This document shows positions 57,410 through 64,000 of a DNA stretch of 64,000 nt, piece by piece. The stretch's first letter is position 1. Each line of letters begins with the position of its first letter. Source of the DNA: Methylobacterium sp. E-065. GTDB lineage: Bacteria > Pseudomonadota > Alphaproteobacteria > Rhizobiales > Beijerinckiaceae. The notes under the pieces were generated by a model that searched no databases, was not told where the DNA came from, and saw only the letters and a list, made by a program, of their open reading frames with translations. Position numbers and translations under genes: made by a program. Location of the stretch: assembly GCF_022829605.1 (NCBI RefSeq), contig NZ_JAKSYD010000122.1, positions 1 through 64,000 on the forward strand. The letters are read 5' to 3'.

Positions 57410-58357
57410 TCATGCCGCGGTGCGGCGTAACACAACGACGCGGCCCGGCACCGGCAGCCCGGCCTCCCGCCGGACCCCGGCCGGACGCAGGGTGAGGGTG
57501 CTCAGGCCGGCGGCGGCGGATGCCTCCGCGATATGGGCATCCGCATGGGCGTAGCGCCCGTCGGCGCCCAGGACGGCGCCCGATCCGTCGTCATGGGACT
57601 GCACCGTGAAGGCGGCGAGCCCGCCCGGTCGCAGCACGCGGCCGATCCCTGCCAGGACGGGGCCGAGATCCGCCACGTAGATCAGCACGTCGGCGGCGAG
57701 GCAGAGGTCAGCAGAAGCCTCTGTCTCCACTGTCAGGAAGCCGGCCAGATCGCCCTCGGCGAGGCGGTCATAAAGCGGCCGGCCCTGCCAGGTCTTGGCC
57801 CGCGCCAGGGCCAGCATGCCCGGGGAGAGGTCGACACCCGCGAGGTGCCCGACCCGCTCGCGGATCGCCGCGCCCATCAGGCCGGTGCCGCAGCCCAGAT
57901 CGAGGGCCGCCGCGAAACGCTCGGGCACGCGGGGGAGGGCGTCGCTGACCAGTTCCGGGCCGATATAGGCGAGGCCCCCGACCAGATGGCGCTCGAAGCG
58001 CGGCGCGTAGCCGTCGAACAGGGCGCGCACATAGGCGGGCGAGAGTGCCGGCAGGCCGTCCCCGACGCCCAGGCGGCTGAGCTGTGCCCGCACGCCGAGC
58101 ATGTCGTCCGGGTCGATGTCGAGGGCGCAGGCATAGGCTCGGGCCGCCGCGTCGCGCATCCGCTCATCGCCGCGCGCCGCCAGCCCCTCCCGCGCGCGGC
58201 CGAGCAGCAGCCAGGCCGGGGCGTAGCGCGGGGCGATCTCCAGAACCTGCTCGGCGAGATCCGCGGCGGCTTCGGGGTCGCCCTCGGCCAGGCAGGCTTC
58301 GGCGTACCGATAGCGGCGGTCGGCGAGGAGATCGCCGGAACTGTGCTGCGTGGCCAT
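57410..58357 (-). CDS. SAM-dependent methyltransferase with N-terminal TPR-like part
   Basis: 315 aa. About residues 10-105 form tetratricopeptide-like helices (RYRYAEACLAEGDPEAAADL, LAEQVLEIAPRYAPAWLLLG). The class I methyltransferase domain has LDLGCGTGLMGAAIRE near 165 and GVDLSPGMLALARAK, with LCLAADVLIYVADLGPVLAG. The acceptor cannot be told; related proteins are annotated as trans-aconitate-like or ubiquinone-like methyltransferases. Divergent from the ligase-associated exonuclease. Confidence 0.85.
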   Translation of the reverse strand: MATQHSSGDLLADRRYRYAEACLAEGDPEAAADLAEQVLEIAPRYAPAWLLLGRAREGLAARGDERMRDAAARAYACALDIDPDDMLGVRAQLSRLGVGDGLPALSPAYVRALFDGYAPRFERHLVGGLAYIGPELVSDALPRVPERFAAALDLGCGTGLMGAAIRERVGHLAGVDLSPGMLALARAKTWQGRPLYDRLAEGDLAGFLTVETEASADLCLAADVLIYVADLGPVLAGIGRVLRPGGLAAFTVQSHDDGSGAVLGADGRYAHADAHIAEASAAAGLSTLTLRPAGVRREAGLPVPGRVVVLRRTAA

Positions 58358-58425
58358 GCGTCTGCCGGTTCGGGGGCGCCTATATACCGGGGCCACCGGC
58401 GAACTCCACCGGCAGCACGGACCCG

Positions 58426-59484
58426 ATGCCGATACGCGCCAGCGATCTCCTGACCCTGACCCGCGAGGGCCTCTATTGCCCCCTCGGAGGCTTCCACGTC
58501 GATCCGACCTGGCCGGTGGAACGCGCGCTGATCACGCACGGCCACGCCGACCACGCCCGCTCCGGCCACCGCCACGTGCTGGCGACGCCCGAGACCCTGC
58601 GGATCATGGCGGTGCGCTACGGCGCGGATTTTTGCGACCATCGGCAGGCGGCGCCCCTCGGCGAGCCGATCCGCATCGGCGACGTCACCGTGCGCTTCGC
58701 CCCCGCGGGCCACGTCCTCGGCTCGGCGCAGATCGCCATCGAGCGGGAGGGCGCCCGGGTGGTGGTCTCGGGCGACTACAAGCGGGCGCCGGACCCGACT
58801 TGCCTGCCCTTCGAGGTCGTGCCTTGCGACGTGTTCATCACCGAGGCGACGTTCGGGCTGCCGGTCTTCACCCATCCCGATACGCGCGGCGAGGTGCGCA
58901 AGCTGCTGGACTCGGTGCGGCTGTTCCCGGAGCGGGCCCACATCGTCGGTGCCTACGCGCTCGGCAAAGCGCAGCGGGTGATGGCGCTGCTGCGCGAGGA
59001 GGGTTGGGACCGGCCGATCCACCTGCATGGGGCAATGGAGAAGCTGACCGCTCTCTACAAGGAGGAAGGCGTGCCGCTCGGCGAGACGCCGAAGGTGGTG
59101 GCCGCCGAGCGCAAGGACCTGCACGGGGCGATCGTGATCTGCCCGCCTTCGTCGATCCAGGATCTCTGGTCGCGCAAGTTCCCCGACCCGGTCACCTGCT
59201 TCGCCTCGGGCTGGATGCGGGTGCGCGCCCGCGCCCGCCAGAAGGGCGTGGAACTGCCGATGGTGATCTCCGACCATTCCGACTGGCCGGACCTATGCCG
59301 CACCATCCGCGAAACCGGCGCCGAGGAGGTCTGGGTGACGCACGGGCAGGAGGATGCGCTGGTCCATTGGTGCGGGACGCAAGGCATCCGGGCCAAGCCG
59401 CTGCACCTGCTCGGCTACGGCGATGACGGCGAGGCCGAGCCGGCGTCCACGGAGCCTGGCCCCGAGAAAGAGGCGGTCGCGTGA
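58426..59484 (+). CDS. Ligase-associated DNA exonuclease (metallo-beta-lactamase/beta-CASP fold)
   Basis: 352 aa. The metal-binding HGHADH is at 38-43, VVVSGDYKRAPDPTCLPFE and GYALGKAQRVM-like AYALGKAQRVM follow, and the C-terminal ISDHSDWPDLCRTIRETGAE holds the last metal His. This family is genetically tied to an ATP-dependent DNA ligase in many proteobacteria, and here the ligase start overlaps its stop (GTGA). It probably trims DNA ends for repair. Confidence 0.92.
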   Translation: MPIRASDLLTLTREGLYCPLGGFHVDPTWPVERALITHGHADHARSGHRHVLATPETLRIMAVRYGADFCDHRQAAPLGEPIRIGDVTVRFAPAGHVLGSAQIAIEREGARVVVSGDYKRAPDPTCLPFEVVPCDVFITEATFGLPVFTHPDTRGEVRKLLDSVRLFPERAHIVGAYALGKAQRVMALLREEGWDRPIHLHGAMEKLTALYKEEGVPLGETPKVVAAERKDLHGAIVICPPSSIQDLWSRKFPDPVTCFASGWMRVRARARQKGVELPMVISDHSDWPDLCRTIRETGAEEVWVTHGQEDALVHWCGTQGIRAKPLHLLGYGDDGEAEPASTEPGPEKEAVA

Positions 59485-61361
59485 ACGAGTTCGCCCACCT
59501 CCTCGACCGCCTCGCCTACGAGCCCCGTCGCAACGCCAAGCTGCGGATGCTCCAGGATTATTTCGCGCGCACGCCCGACCCGGAGCGCGGCTACGCGCTC
59601 GGCGCCATGACGGGCACACTGAGCTTTCGCGAGGCCAAGCCGGCCCTGATCCGGGGGTTGGTGGAGGAGCGCATCGACCCGGTGCTGTTCCGGCTGTCGC
59701 ACAATTACGTGGGCGACCTCGCCGAGACCACGGCCCTGATCTGGCCGACACCGCGCGATCTCCCTCCCCCCTCTGCGGGGGAGGGTACCCTGCACAGCAG
59801 GGGGAGAGAGGGGCTGCGCGACGATGCGGGTTCCAACTCGCGAAGCGACCTTCCCGGCAGCGTCGCTCCCCTCTCCCGACCCGGCCTGACGGCCGGCCCA
59901 CCCTCCCCCGCAGAGGGGGGAGGGGATGCGCGCGTCGGGATCGGTCACAACAACCCGCCACCGCACGTCCCGACCCTGGCCGAGGTCGTGGAAACCCTCG
60001 CCACGATCCCGAAGCGCGAACTCCCCCGCCACCTCGCCGACTGGCTCGACGCCCTCGACGAGACCGGGCGCTGGGCGCTCCTGAAGCTCGTCACCGGCAA
60101 TCTCCGCGTCGGCGTCTCGGCGCGGCTTGCAAAGACGGCGGTCGGCGCGCTGGGCGGTCACGATGCCGATGCGGTCGAGGAGGTCTGGCACGGGCTCACG
60201 CCCCCGTTCGAGACCCTGTTCGCCTGGGTCGAGGGCCGGGCCGAGCGCCCCGAGACCCTGAACCCGGCCCCGTTCCGGCCACCGATGCTCTCCCACCCGA
60301 TTGAGGAGGAGACCGACCTCGACAAGCTGGAGCCGGAGGCGTTCTCGGCCGAGTGGAAGTGGGACGGCATCCGCGTCCAGCTCGTCGGCGGTCGCGACCG
60401 GGCGGGAGAGCAGGTCGGAAAGGTCTATTCCCGCACCGGCGAGGACATCACCGGGGCGTTCCCCGATCTCGCCGAGGCGATCACCTTCAAGGGCACGCTC
60501 GACGGCGAGTTGCTGATCCTGCGCGAGCGCCGGGTTCAGAGCTTCAACGTGCTGCAACAGCGCCTGAACCGGAAGGCGGTCACGGCCAAGCTCTTGGAAG
60601 AATTCCCCGCCCATGTGCGGGCCTACGACCTGCTGACGCTGGACGGCGACGACCTGCGGGCCGATCCGTTCGTGGAGCGTCGGGCGAAGCTGGAGGCCCT
60701 GGTCACGCGCCTCGATCATGCGCGCGTCGACATCTCGCCGCTGGTGCCCTTTGCCGACTGGGAGGCGCTCGCTGCCGCCCGGGCCGATCCGGCCTCGGTC
60801 GGGGCGGGTGACGATGCCGATGCCATCGAGGGCATCATGCTCAAGCGCCGCAACAGCCCTTACCTGCCGGGCCGCCCGAAGGGTCCGTGGTGGAAGTGGA
60901 AGCGCGAGCCGCACGTGGTCGACGCCGTGATGATGTACGCCCAGCGCGGGCACGGGAAGCGCTCGTCCTTCTACTCGGACTACACGTTCGGGGTCTGGCG
61001 GGAGGCACCCGAGGGCGGCGACGAGCTGGTGCCGGTGGGCAAGGCCTATCACGGCTTCACCGACGCGGAACTGGCCAAGCTCGACCGCTACGTCCGCAAC
61101 AACACGACCAAGCGCTTCGGCCCGGTGCGCGAGGTTGCGCACGGGCAGGAGGCCGGGCTCGTTCTGGAAATCGCCTTCGAGGGCGTGCAACGCTCGACCC
61201 GGCACAAATCCGGGGTGGCGATGCGCTTCCCCCGGGTCAGCCGGATCCGTTGGGACAAGCCCCCCACGGAGGCCGACCGGATCGACGTGCTGGAGCGCAT
61301 CCTCGCCCGGGGCGAGCGCGAGATCGCGCCCGGGGCGGCTTTGCTGGAGACGGATTCATGA
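59481..61361 (+). CDS. ATP-dependent DNA ligase carrying an in-frame palindromic element
   Basis: 626 aa. N-terminal DNA-binding domain (1-290) opens NEFAHLLDRLAYEPRRNAKL. The adenylation domain has catalytic Lys293 in EWKWDGIR, YSRTGEDIT, DGELLI, EGIMLKRRNSPY and KWKREP. The OB domain ends GVAMRFPRVSRIRWDK. Residues ~94-148 are encoded by a 163-bp inverted-repeat element and have no family counterpart (Pro/Ser/Gly/Arg-rich). The rest is of normal length (~570 aa) for ligase-associated repair ligases. The insertion is in a loop-like place between ETTALIWP and the next helix, and the frame is intact, so it may still work. Confidence 0.92.
   Translation: MNEFAHLLDRLAYEPRRNAKLRMLQDYFARTPDPERGYALGAMTGTLSFREAKPALIRGLVEERIDPVLFRLSHNYVGDLAETTALIWPTPRDLPPPSAGEGTLHSRGREGLRDDAGSNSRSDLPGSVAPLSRPGLTAGPPSPAEGGGDARVGIGHNNPPPHVPTLAEVVETLATIPKRELPRHLADWLDALDETGRWALLKLVTGNLRVGVSARLAKTAVGALGGHDADAVEEVWHGLTPPFETLFAWVEGRAERPETLNPAPFRPPMLSHPIEEETDLDKLEPEAFSAEWKWDGIRVQLVGGRDRAGEQVGKVYSRTGEDITGAFPDLAEAITFKGTLDGELLILRERRVQSFNVLQQRLNRKAVTAKLLEEFPAHVRAYDLLTLDGDDLRADPFVERRAKLEALVTRLDHARVDISPLVPFADWEALAAARADPASVGAGDDADAIEGIMLKRRNSPYLPGRPKGPWWKWKREPHVVDAVMMYAQRGHGKRSSFYSDYTFGVWREAPEGGDELVPVGKAYHGFTDAELAKLDRYVRNNTTKRFGPVREVAHGQEAGLVLEIAFEGVQRSTRHKSGVAMRFPRVSRIRWDKPPTEADRIDVLERILARGEREIAPGAALLETDS
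59762..59924. mobile_element. MITE-like palindromic element inserted inside the ligase gene
   Basis: 163 bases bounded by perfect 25-base inverted repeats: 59762-59786 and 59900-59924 (CCCTCCCCCC-TCTGC-GGGGGAGGGT and its reverse complement). Inside is a second imperfect dyad (GGGAGAGAGGGGCT against GCTCCCCTCTCCC). The sequence style is that of dispersed intergenic palindromes in methylobacteria. No transposase is encoded, and no clear target duplication is seen. It keeps the ligase frame open and adds about 55 codons. Confidence 0.75.
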
Positions 61362-61837
61362 GGCAGGGCAGGGGGGCGGGCCAGATCGGTCCGGTGGAGG
61401 CACTGGCCTCAGGCGCAGTGGAGCGCCACGCCAGCGGGCGGCTCACCATCGCGACCGCCGGACAGGGATTTACGGATTTCACCGCCGCGGTGGCGGCGTT
61501 CGTGCGCGGCAGCGGGATTCGGGAGGGGTTGGTCACGGTCTTTTGCCGGCACACCTCGGCCTCGCTCACCATCCAGGAGAACGCCGACCCGGACGTGCAG
61601 ACCGACCTGATGACCGCGCTCGACGGCCTCGCCCCCCGTCATGCCGGCTACGTCCACGGCGCCGAGGGGCCGGACGACATACCGGCCCATATCCGCACGC
61701 TGGTGACCGATTCGGCCCTGAGCATCCCGTTGATCGACGGCCGGCTGGCGCTGGGCACGTGGCAGGGGATCTACCTGATAGAGCACCGCGACCGGCCGCA
61801 CCGGCGGGAGATCGTGCTCAGCGTGATCGGGGCGTGA
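61358..61837 (+). CDS. YjbQ/UPF0047-family protein (secondary thiamine-phosphate synthase-like)
   Basis: 159 aa. GLVTVFCRHTSASLTIQENA with the family His, then DPDVQTDLMTALDGLAP, GPDDIPAHIRTLVTDSALSI and LALGTWQGIYLIEHRDRPHR. E. coli YjbQ has weak thiamine-phosphate synthase activity; the main role is unknown. Its ATG overlaps the ligase stop (ATGA), so it is the third gene of the exonuclease-ligase operon. Confidence 0.9.
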   Translation: MRQGRGAGQIGPVEALASGAVERHASGRLTIATAGQGFTDFTAAVAAFVRGSGIREGLVTVFCRHTSASLTIQENADPDVQTDLMTALDGLAPRHAGYVHGAEGPDDIPAHIRTLVTDSALSIPLIDGRLALGTWQGIYLIEHRDRPHRREIVLSVIGA

Positions 61838-61958
61838 TCGGGTCGGCACGTGGCAGCCGGCAACACACCGGCGGTTAACCATGCCGGGCGCTTATGGTCC
61901 GGGTCGGAAGGTGTGATGCCGCTCCGATACCTTGCCGCTCCGACGCACGGAGACCCCG

Positions 61959-62750
61959 ATGAGCCTCTACGCCGCGCTCGCGAACTCGATTTCCGGCGCC
62001 TCGGCCCAGTCGCTGGCGCTCAACAACATCTCGGGCAACATCGCCAACACGCAGACGGCGGGGTTCAAGACCACCGAGACGCACTTCGCCGACATGCTGG
62101 CGCAGACGCAGCGCGGGCCGCAGCAGTCGGGCGGCGTGGCCAGCAGCACGCGCGATACGCTGGGTATTCAGGGCACGATGCAATCCACCGGGGTCTCGAC
62201 CAACCTCGGCATCTCGGGCAACGGCTACTTCATCGTCCGGGCCAACACCGGCACCGATGAGAGCCCGACCTTCACCGGTCAGACCGCCTACACGCGGCGC
62301 GGCGACTTCGCCCCGGATGCCAACGGCTACCTCACCAACGGCGCCGGCTACTACCTGTTCGCGGGTCCTTCGGCGACGGCGCCGGTCACGGTGCCGACCG
62401 GCGCCAACACCCTGGCGGACCTGTCGGTCTCCTCCGCCGGCGCCATCACGGGCACCGCCGCGGATGGCAGCACCGTGCCGCTCGGCTCCCTGACGCTGGC
62501 GCAGTTCGGCACCCAGGAGAACCTGACCTCCCTCGACGGCGGCGCCTACGTGGCCAACGGCCAGTCGGAGACGCCGAGCTACGGCCTCAACGGCGCGACC
62601 CTGAAGGCCGGCGCGATCGAGCAGTCGAATGCCGGCATCGCGGACCAGTTCTCGAAGATGATCGAGACGCAGCAGGCCTACACGGCCAACACCAAGGTGA
62701 TGAGCACCGCCGACCAGATGCTGCAGGACGCCATCGCGATGTACGCGTGA
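61959..62750 (+). CDS. Hook-like flagellar basal-body protein (FlgE/FlgF/FlgG family)
   Basis: 263 aa. The N-terminal flagellar rod/hook motif is SLALNNISGNIANTQTAGFK; the middle has GNGYFIVRANTG, YTRRGDFAPDANGYLTN. The C-terminal helix is DQFSKMIETQQAYTANTKVM then STADQMLQDAI. It opens after ACGGAGA. The C-terminus resembles FlgE, but the length fits FlgF/FlgG better than hook proteins of ~400 aa. No other flagellar gene lies in the window. Confidence 0.85.
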   Translation: MSLYAALANSISGASAQSLALNNISGNIANTQTAGFKTTETHFADMLAQTQRGPQQSGGVASSTRDTLGIQGTMQSTGVSTNLGISGNGYFIVRANTGTDESPTFTGQTAYTRRGDFAPDANGYLTNGAGYYLFAGPSATAPVTVPTGANTLADLSVSSAGAITGTAADGSTVPLGSLTLAQFGTQENLTSLDGGAYVANGQSETPSYGLNGATLKAGAIEQSNAGIADQFSKMIETQQAYTANTKVMSTADQMLQDAIAMYA

Positions 62751-62777
62751 GGACCTGTCTGAGTCAGGTTCGGGGTT

Positions 62778-62875
62778 CCCAAAGGATGTGCCCTTTGGCG
62801 GGTTCTGAGTGCGGAGCCCTGAGATGAGTACCAGGGCTCCGCCCTGGACCCGCGAAAGGTCTGGACCTTTCGAAA
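62778..62875. repeat. Intergenic repeat-like cluster of three hairpins
   Basis: Three perfect dyads follow each other: CCAAAGG/CCTTTGG (62779-62798), CCAGGG/CCCTGG (62831-62847) and CGAAAGGTC/GACCTTTCG (62853-62872). This type (gggctccgccctgg plus an aaagg-containing stem) recurs in methylobacterial spacers. It lies between convergent genes and can also end transcripts. Confidence 0.5.
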
Positions 62876-62898
62876 CCGCGACTTGATCCGTTTATGCG

Positions 62899-64000
62899 TC
62901 AGAGGATCTTGAGCGGATCCGTCTCGGGTGGTGGCGGCGCGACATCCACGCGGTTCCACCAGCCGCCGCCGAGCGCCACGAACAAAGCCGCCGTGTCGGC
63001 GTATTGCGTCGCCCGCGCACCGGCCGAGGTGACCAGCGCCGAGAGATAGCCCTGCTGGGCGATCAGCACCTGCGAGGAGGTGACGGCGCCTGCCGTGTAC
63101 TGCTTGCGGATCAGCCCGAGGCTCTGGTTCGTCGCGCTCACCGCGGCATCCGCGGCCGCGACCGCCCTCGCGTCGGCCTGGAGCGCCCGCAGGGCGTCGG
63201 CGACGTTCTGGAAGGCGGTGATCACCGTCGATTTGTACTGCGCCTGCGCCTGCGTCAGCGTCTCCTCCGCGGCCCGCTGGCGGCGGAACAGTGTGCCGGC
63301 ATCGAAGATCGGCGCCGTCGCCTGCCCGATGATCGTGAAGAAGGCTGCGCCCGGATTGGTCACCTGCGCGATCCGCGTGGCGCTCGATCCGCCGGTCGCC
63401 GTCAGGCTGAACTGCGGCAGGCGGTTGGCCACGGCGACGCCGACACTGGCGCTCGCCTGCTGGACCAGCGCCTCAGCGGCCTTCACGTCGGGCCGCTGCT
63501 GCACCAGCCGCGAGGGCAGGCTCACCGGGAGCTTGGTCGGCAGGCGCAGGGCCGAGAGTTCGAAGGTCTCGCTGACCTCGTCCGAGGGCAGGCGTCCGGC
63601 CAGTGCAGTGAGCAGGTTGCGCTGCTGCGCCAGGGCCTTCTCCAGCGGCGGCAGCAATTGCTGCGACAGGGCGAGCGCGGCCTGCTGCTGCACCACGTCG
63701 GCCCCGGCGATCTGACCGAGCGACAGCTGCTTGTTGTAGAGCTGCAGGATCTCGGTCTGCGCCTGGATGACTCGGCGGGTCGCCTCGATCTGCGCCCGCA
63801 GGGACGCCTCCTGGATCGCGGCGGCGACGACGTTGCCGGTCAGGCTGAGATAGGCCGCCTCCAGCTGGAAGCGCTGGTTCTCGGTGGTGGCTTCCAGGGA
63901 CTCGATCTGGCGGCGGTTCCCACCGAACACGTCCGGGTTGTACGAGACAACCGCCTGCGGGGTCGACAGGCTGTAGAGGTACTGGAACTGGTTCTGGAGA
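62899..64000 (-). CDS. Outer-membrane efflux factor, TolC/NodT family (5' end outside window)
   Basis: At least 367 codons of the C-terminal part. Coiled-coil helices with AAYLSLTGNVVAAAIQEASL, the NodT/OprM marker GRLPSD (AGRLPSDEVSETFELSALRL, PTKLPVSLPSRLVQQRPDV) and QRPDVKAAEALVQQASASVG, GVAVANRLPQFSLTATGG. It is the outer-membrane channel of a tripartite RND-type efflux pump. The pump and adaptor genes should lie beyond the window edge. Not next to the type I exporter, so not evidently its partner. Confidence 0.9.
   Translation of the reverse strand, partial: LQNQFQYLYSLSTPQAVVSYNPDVFGGNRRQIESLEATTENQRFQLEAAYLSLTGNVVAAAIQEASLRAQIEATRRVIQAQTEILQLYNKQLSLGQIAGADVVQQQAALALSQQLLPPLEKALAQQRNLLTALAGRLPSDEVSETFELSALRLPTKLPVSLPSRLVQQRPDVKAAEALVQQASASVGVAVANRLPQFSLTATGGSSATRIAQVTNPGAAFFTIIGQATAPIFDAGTLFRRQRAAEETLTQAQAQYKSTVITAFQNVADALRALQADARAVAAADAAVSATNQSLGLIRKQYTAGAVTSSQVLIAQQGYLSALVTSAGARATQYADTAALFVALGGGWWNRVDVAPPPPETDPLKIL

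Overview
The window is GC-rich chromosomal DNA of an alphaproteobacterium. The best fit is Methylobacterium or a close relative in the Rhizobiales. This rests on gene order (ftsK-lolA-xthA; timA-mltA-smr next to secB; cobS/cobT with bolA and a J-domain gene; SUV3-like helicase-S4-fdxA-carD-rpoH), a LexA-type GTTC-N7-GTTC box, an EcfG-type promoter and a phytochrome/heme oxygenase pair. The species was not tested by any search. I saw no rRNA, tRNA, CRISPR, prophage or insertion sequence.

Layout. 1-4.7 kb: end of an unusual ftsK, lolA, plsC-like gene, xthA, a stress-type SDR. 5.0-10.4 kb: a type I secretion operon (repeat-rich probable substrate, ABC exporter, adaptor). 10.4-16.1 kb: ssb with an SOS box, oxidoreductases, small secreted proteins, msrQ. 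16.1-24.2 kb: the transcription/translation operon rimP-nusA-ylxR-infB-rbfA-truB, with a terminator-like structure in its leader and another after infB. 24.4-29.8 kb: a lipoamide-dehydrogenase-like flavoprotein, then a bacteriophytochrome kinase with a degenerate PYP-like N-terminus overlapping a heme oxygenase gene, a LysR tail and a small transporter. 29.8-37.4 kb: gmk, yicC, mltG, mutM, smr, mltA, timA, secB (cell wall, repair, export). 37.5-39.4 kb: remnants of a divergent lysR/tautomerase pair and an MFS gene. 39.5-54.9 kb: rpoH, carD, fdxA, S4 protein, SUV3-like helicase, a short accessory stretch (tetR, darcynin-like, DUF1330), DUF3108, rpmB, remnants of a divergent marR/GNAT pair, cobT, DUF29, cobS, J-domain protein, bolA. 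55-64 kb: arfB, a merR/CMD pair with a classic MerR operator, DUF1275 protein, methyltransferase, ligase-associated exonuclease and ATP-dependent ligase, yjbQ, a hook-like flagellar protein and an incomplete outer-membrane efflux gene.

Most notable: (i) the phytochrome kinase has an N-terminal PYP-like domain in which every residue aligned with the PYP chromophore pocket, including the anchoring cysteine, is replaced; (ii) a 163-bp element with perfect 25-bp inverted ends sits in frame inside the DNA ligase gene; (iii) two divergent regulator/enzyme pairs have each lost their shared promoter and both N-termini, and a third regulator survives only as its last 41 residues; (iv) several readable control sites (LexA box, EcfG promoter for rpoH, MerR operator, rimP-leader attenuator-like hairpin). 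All assignments are from reading the sequence; no database search was run.
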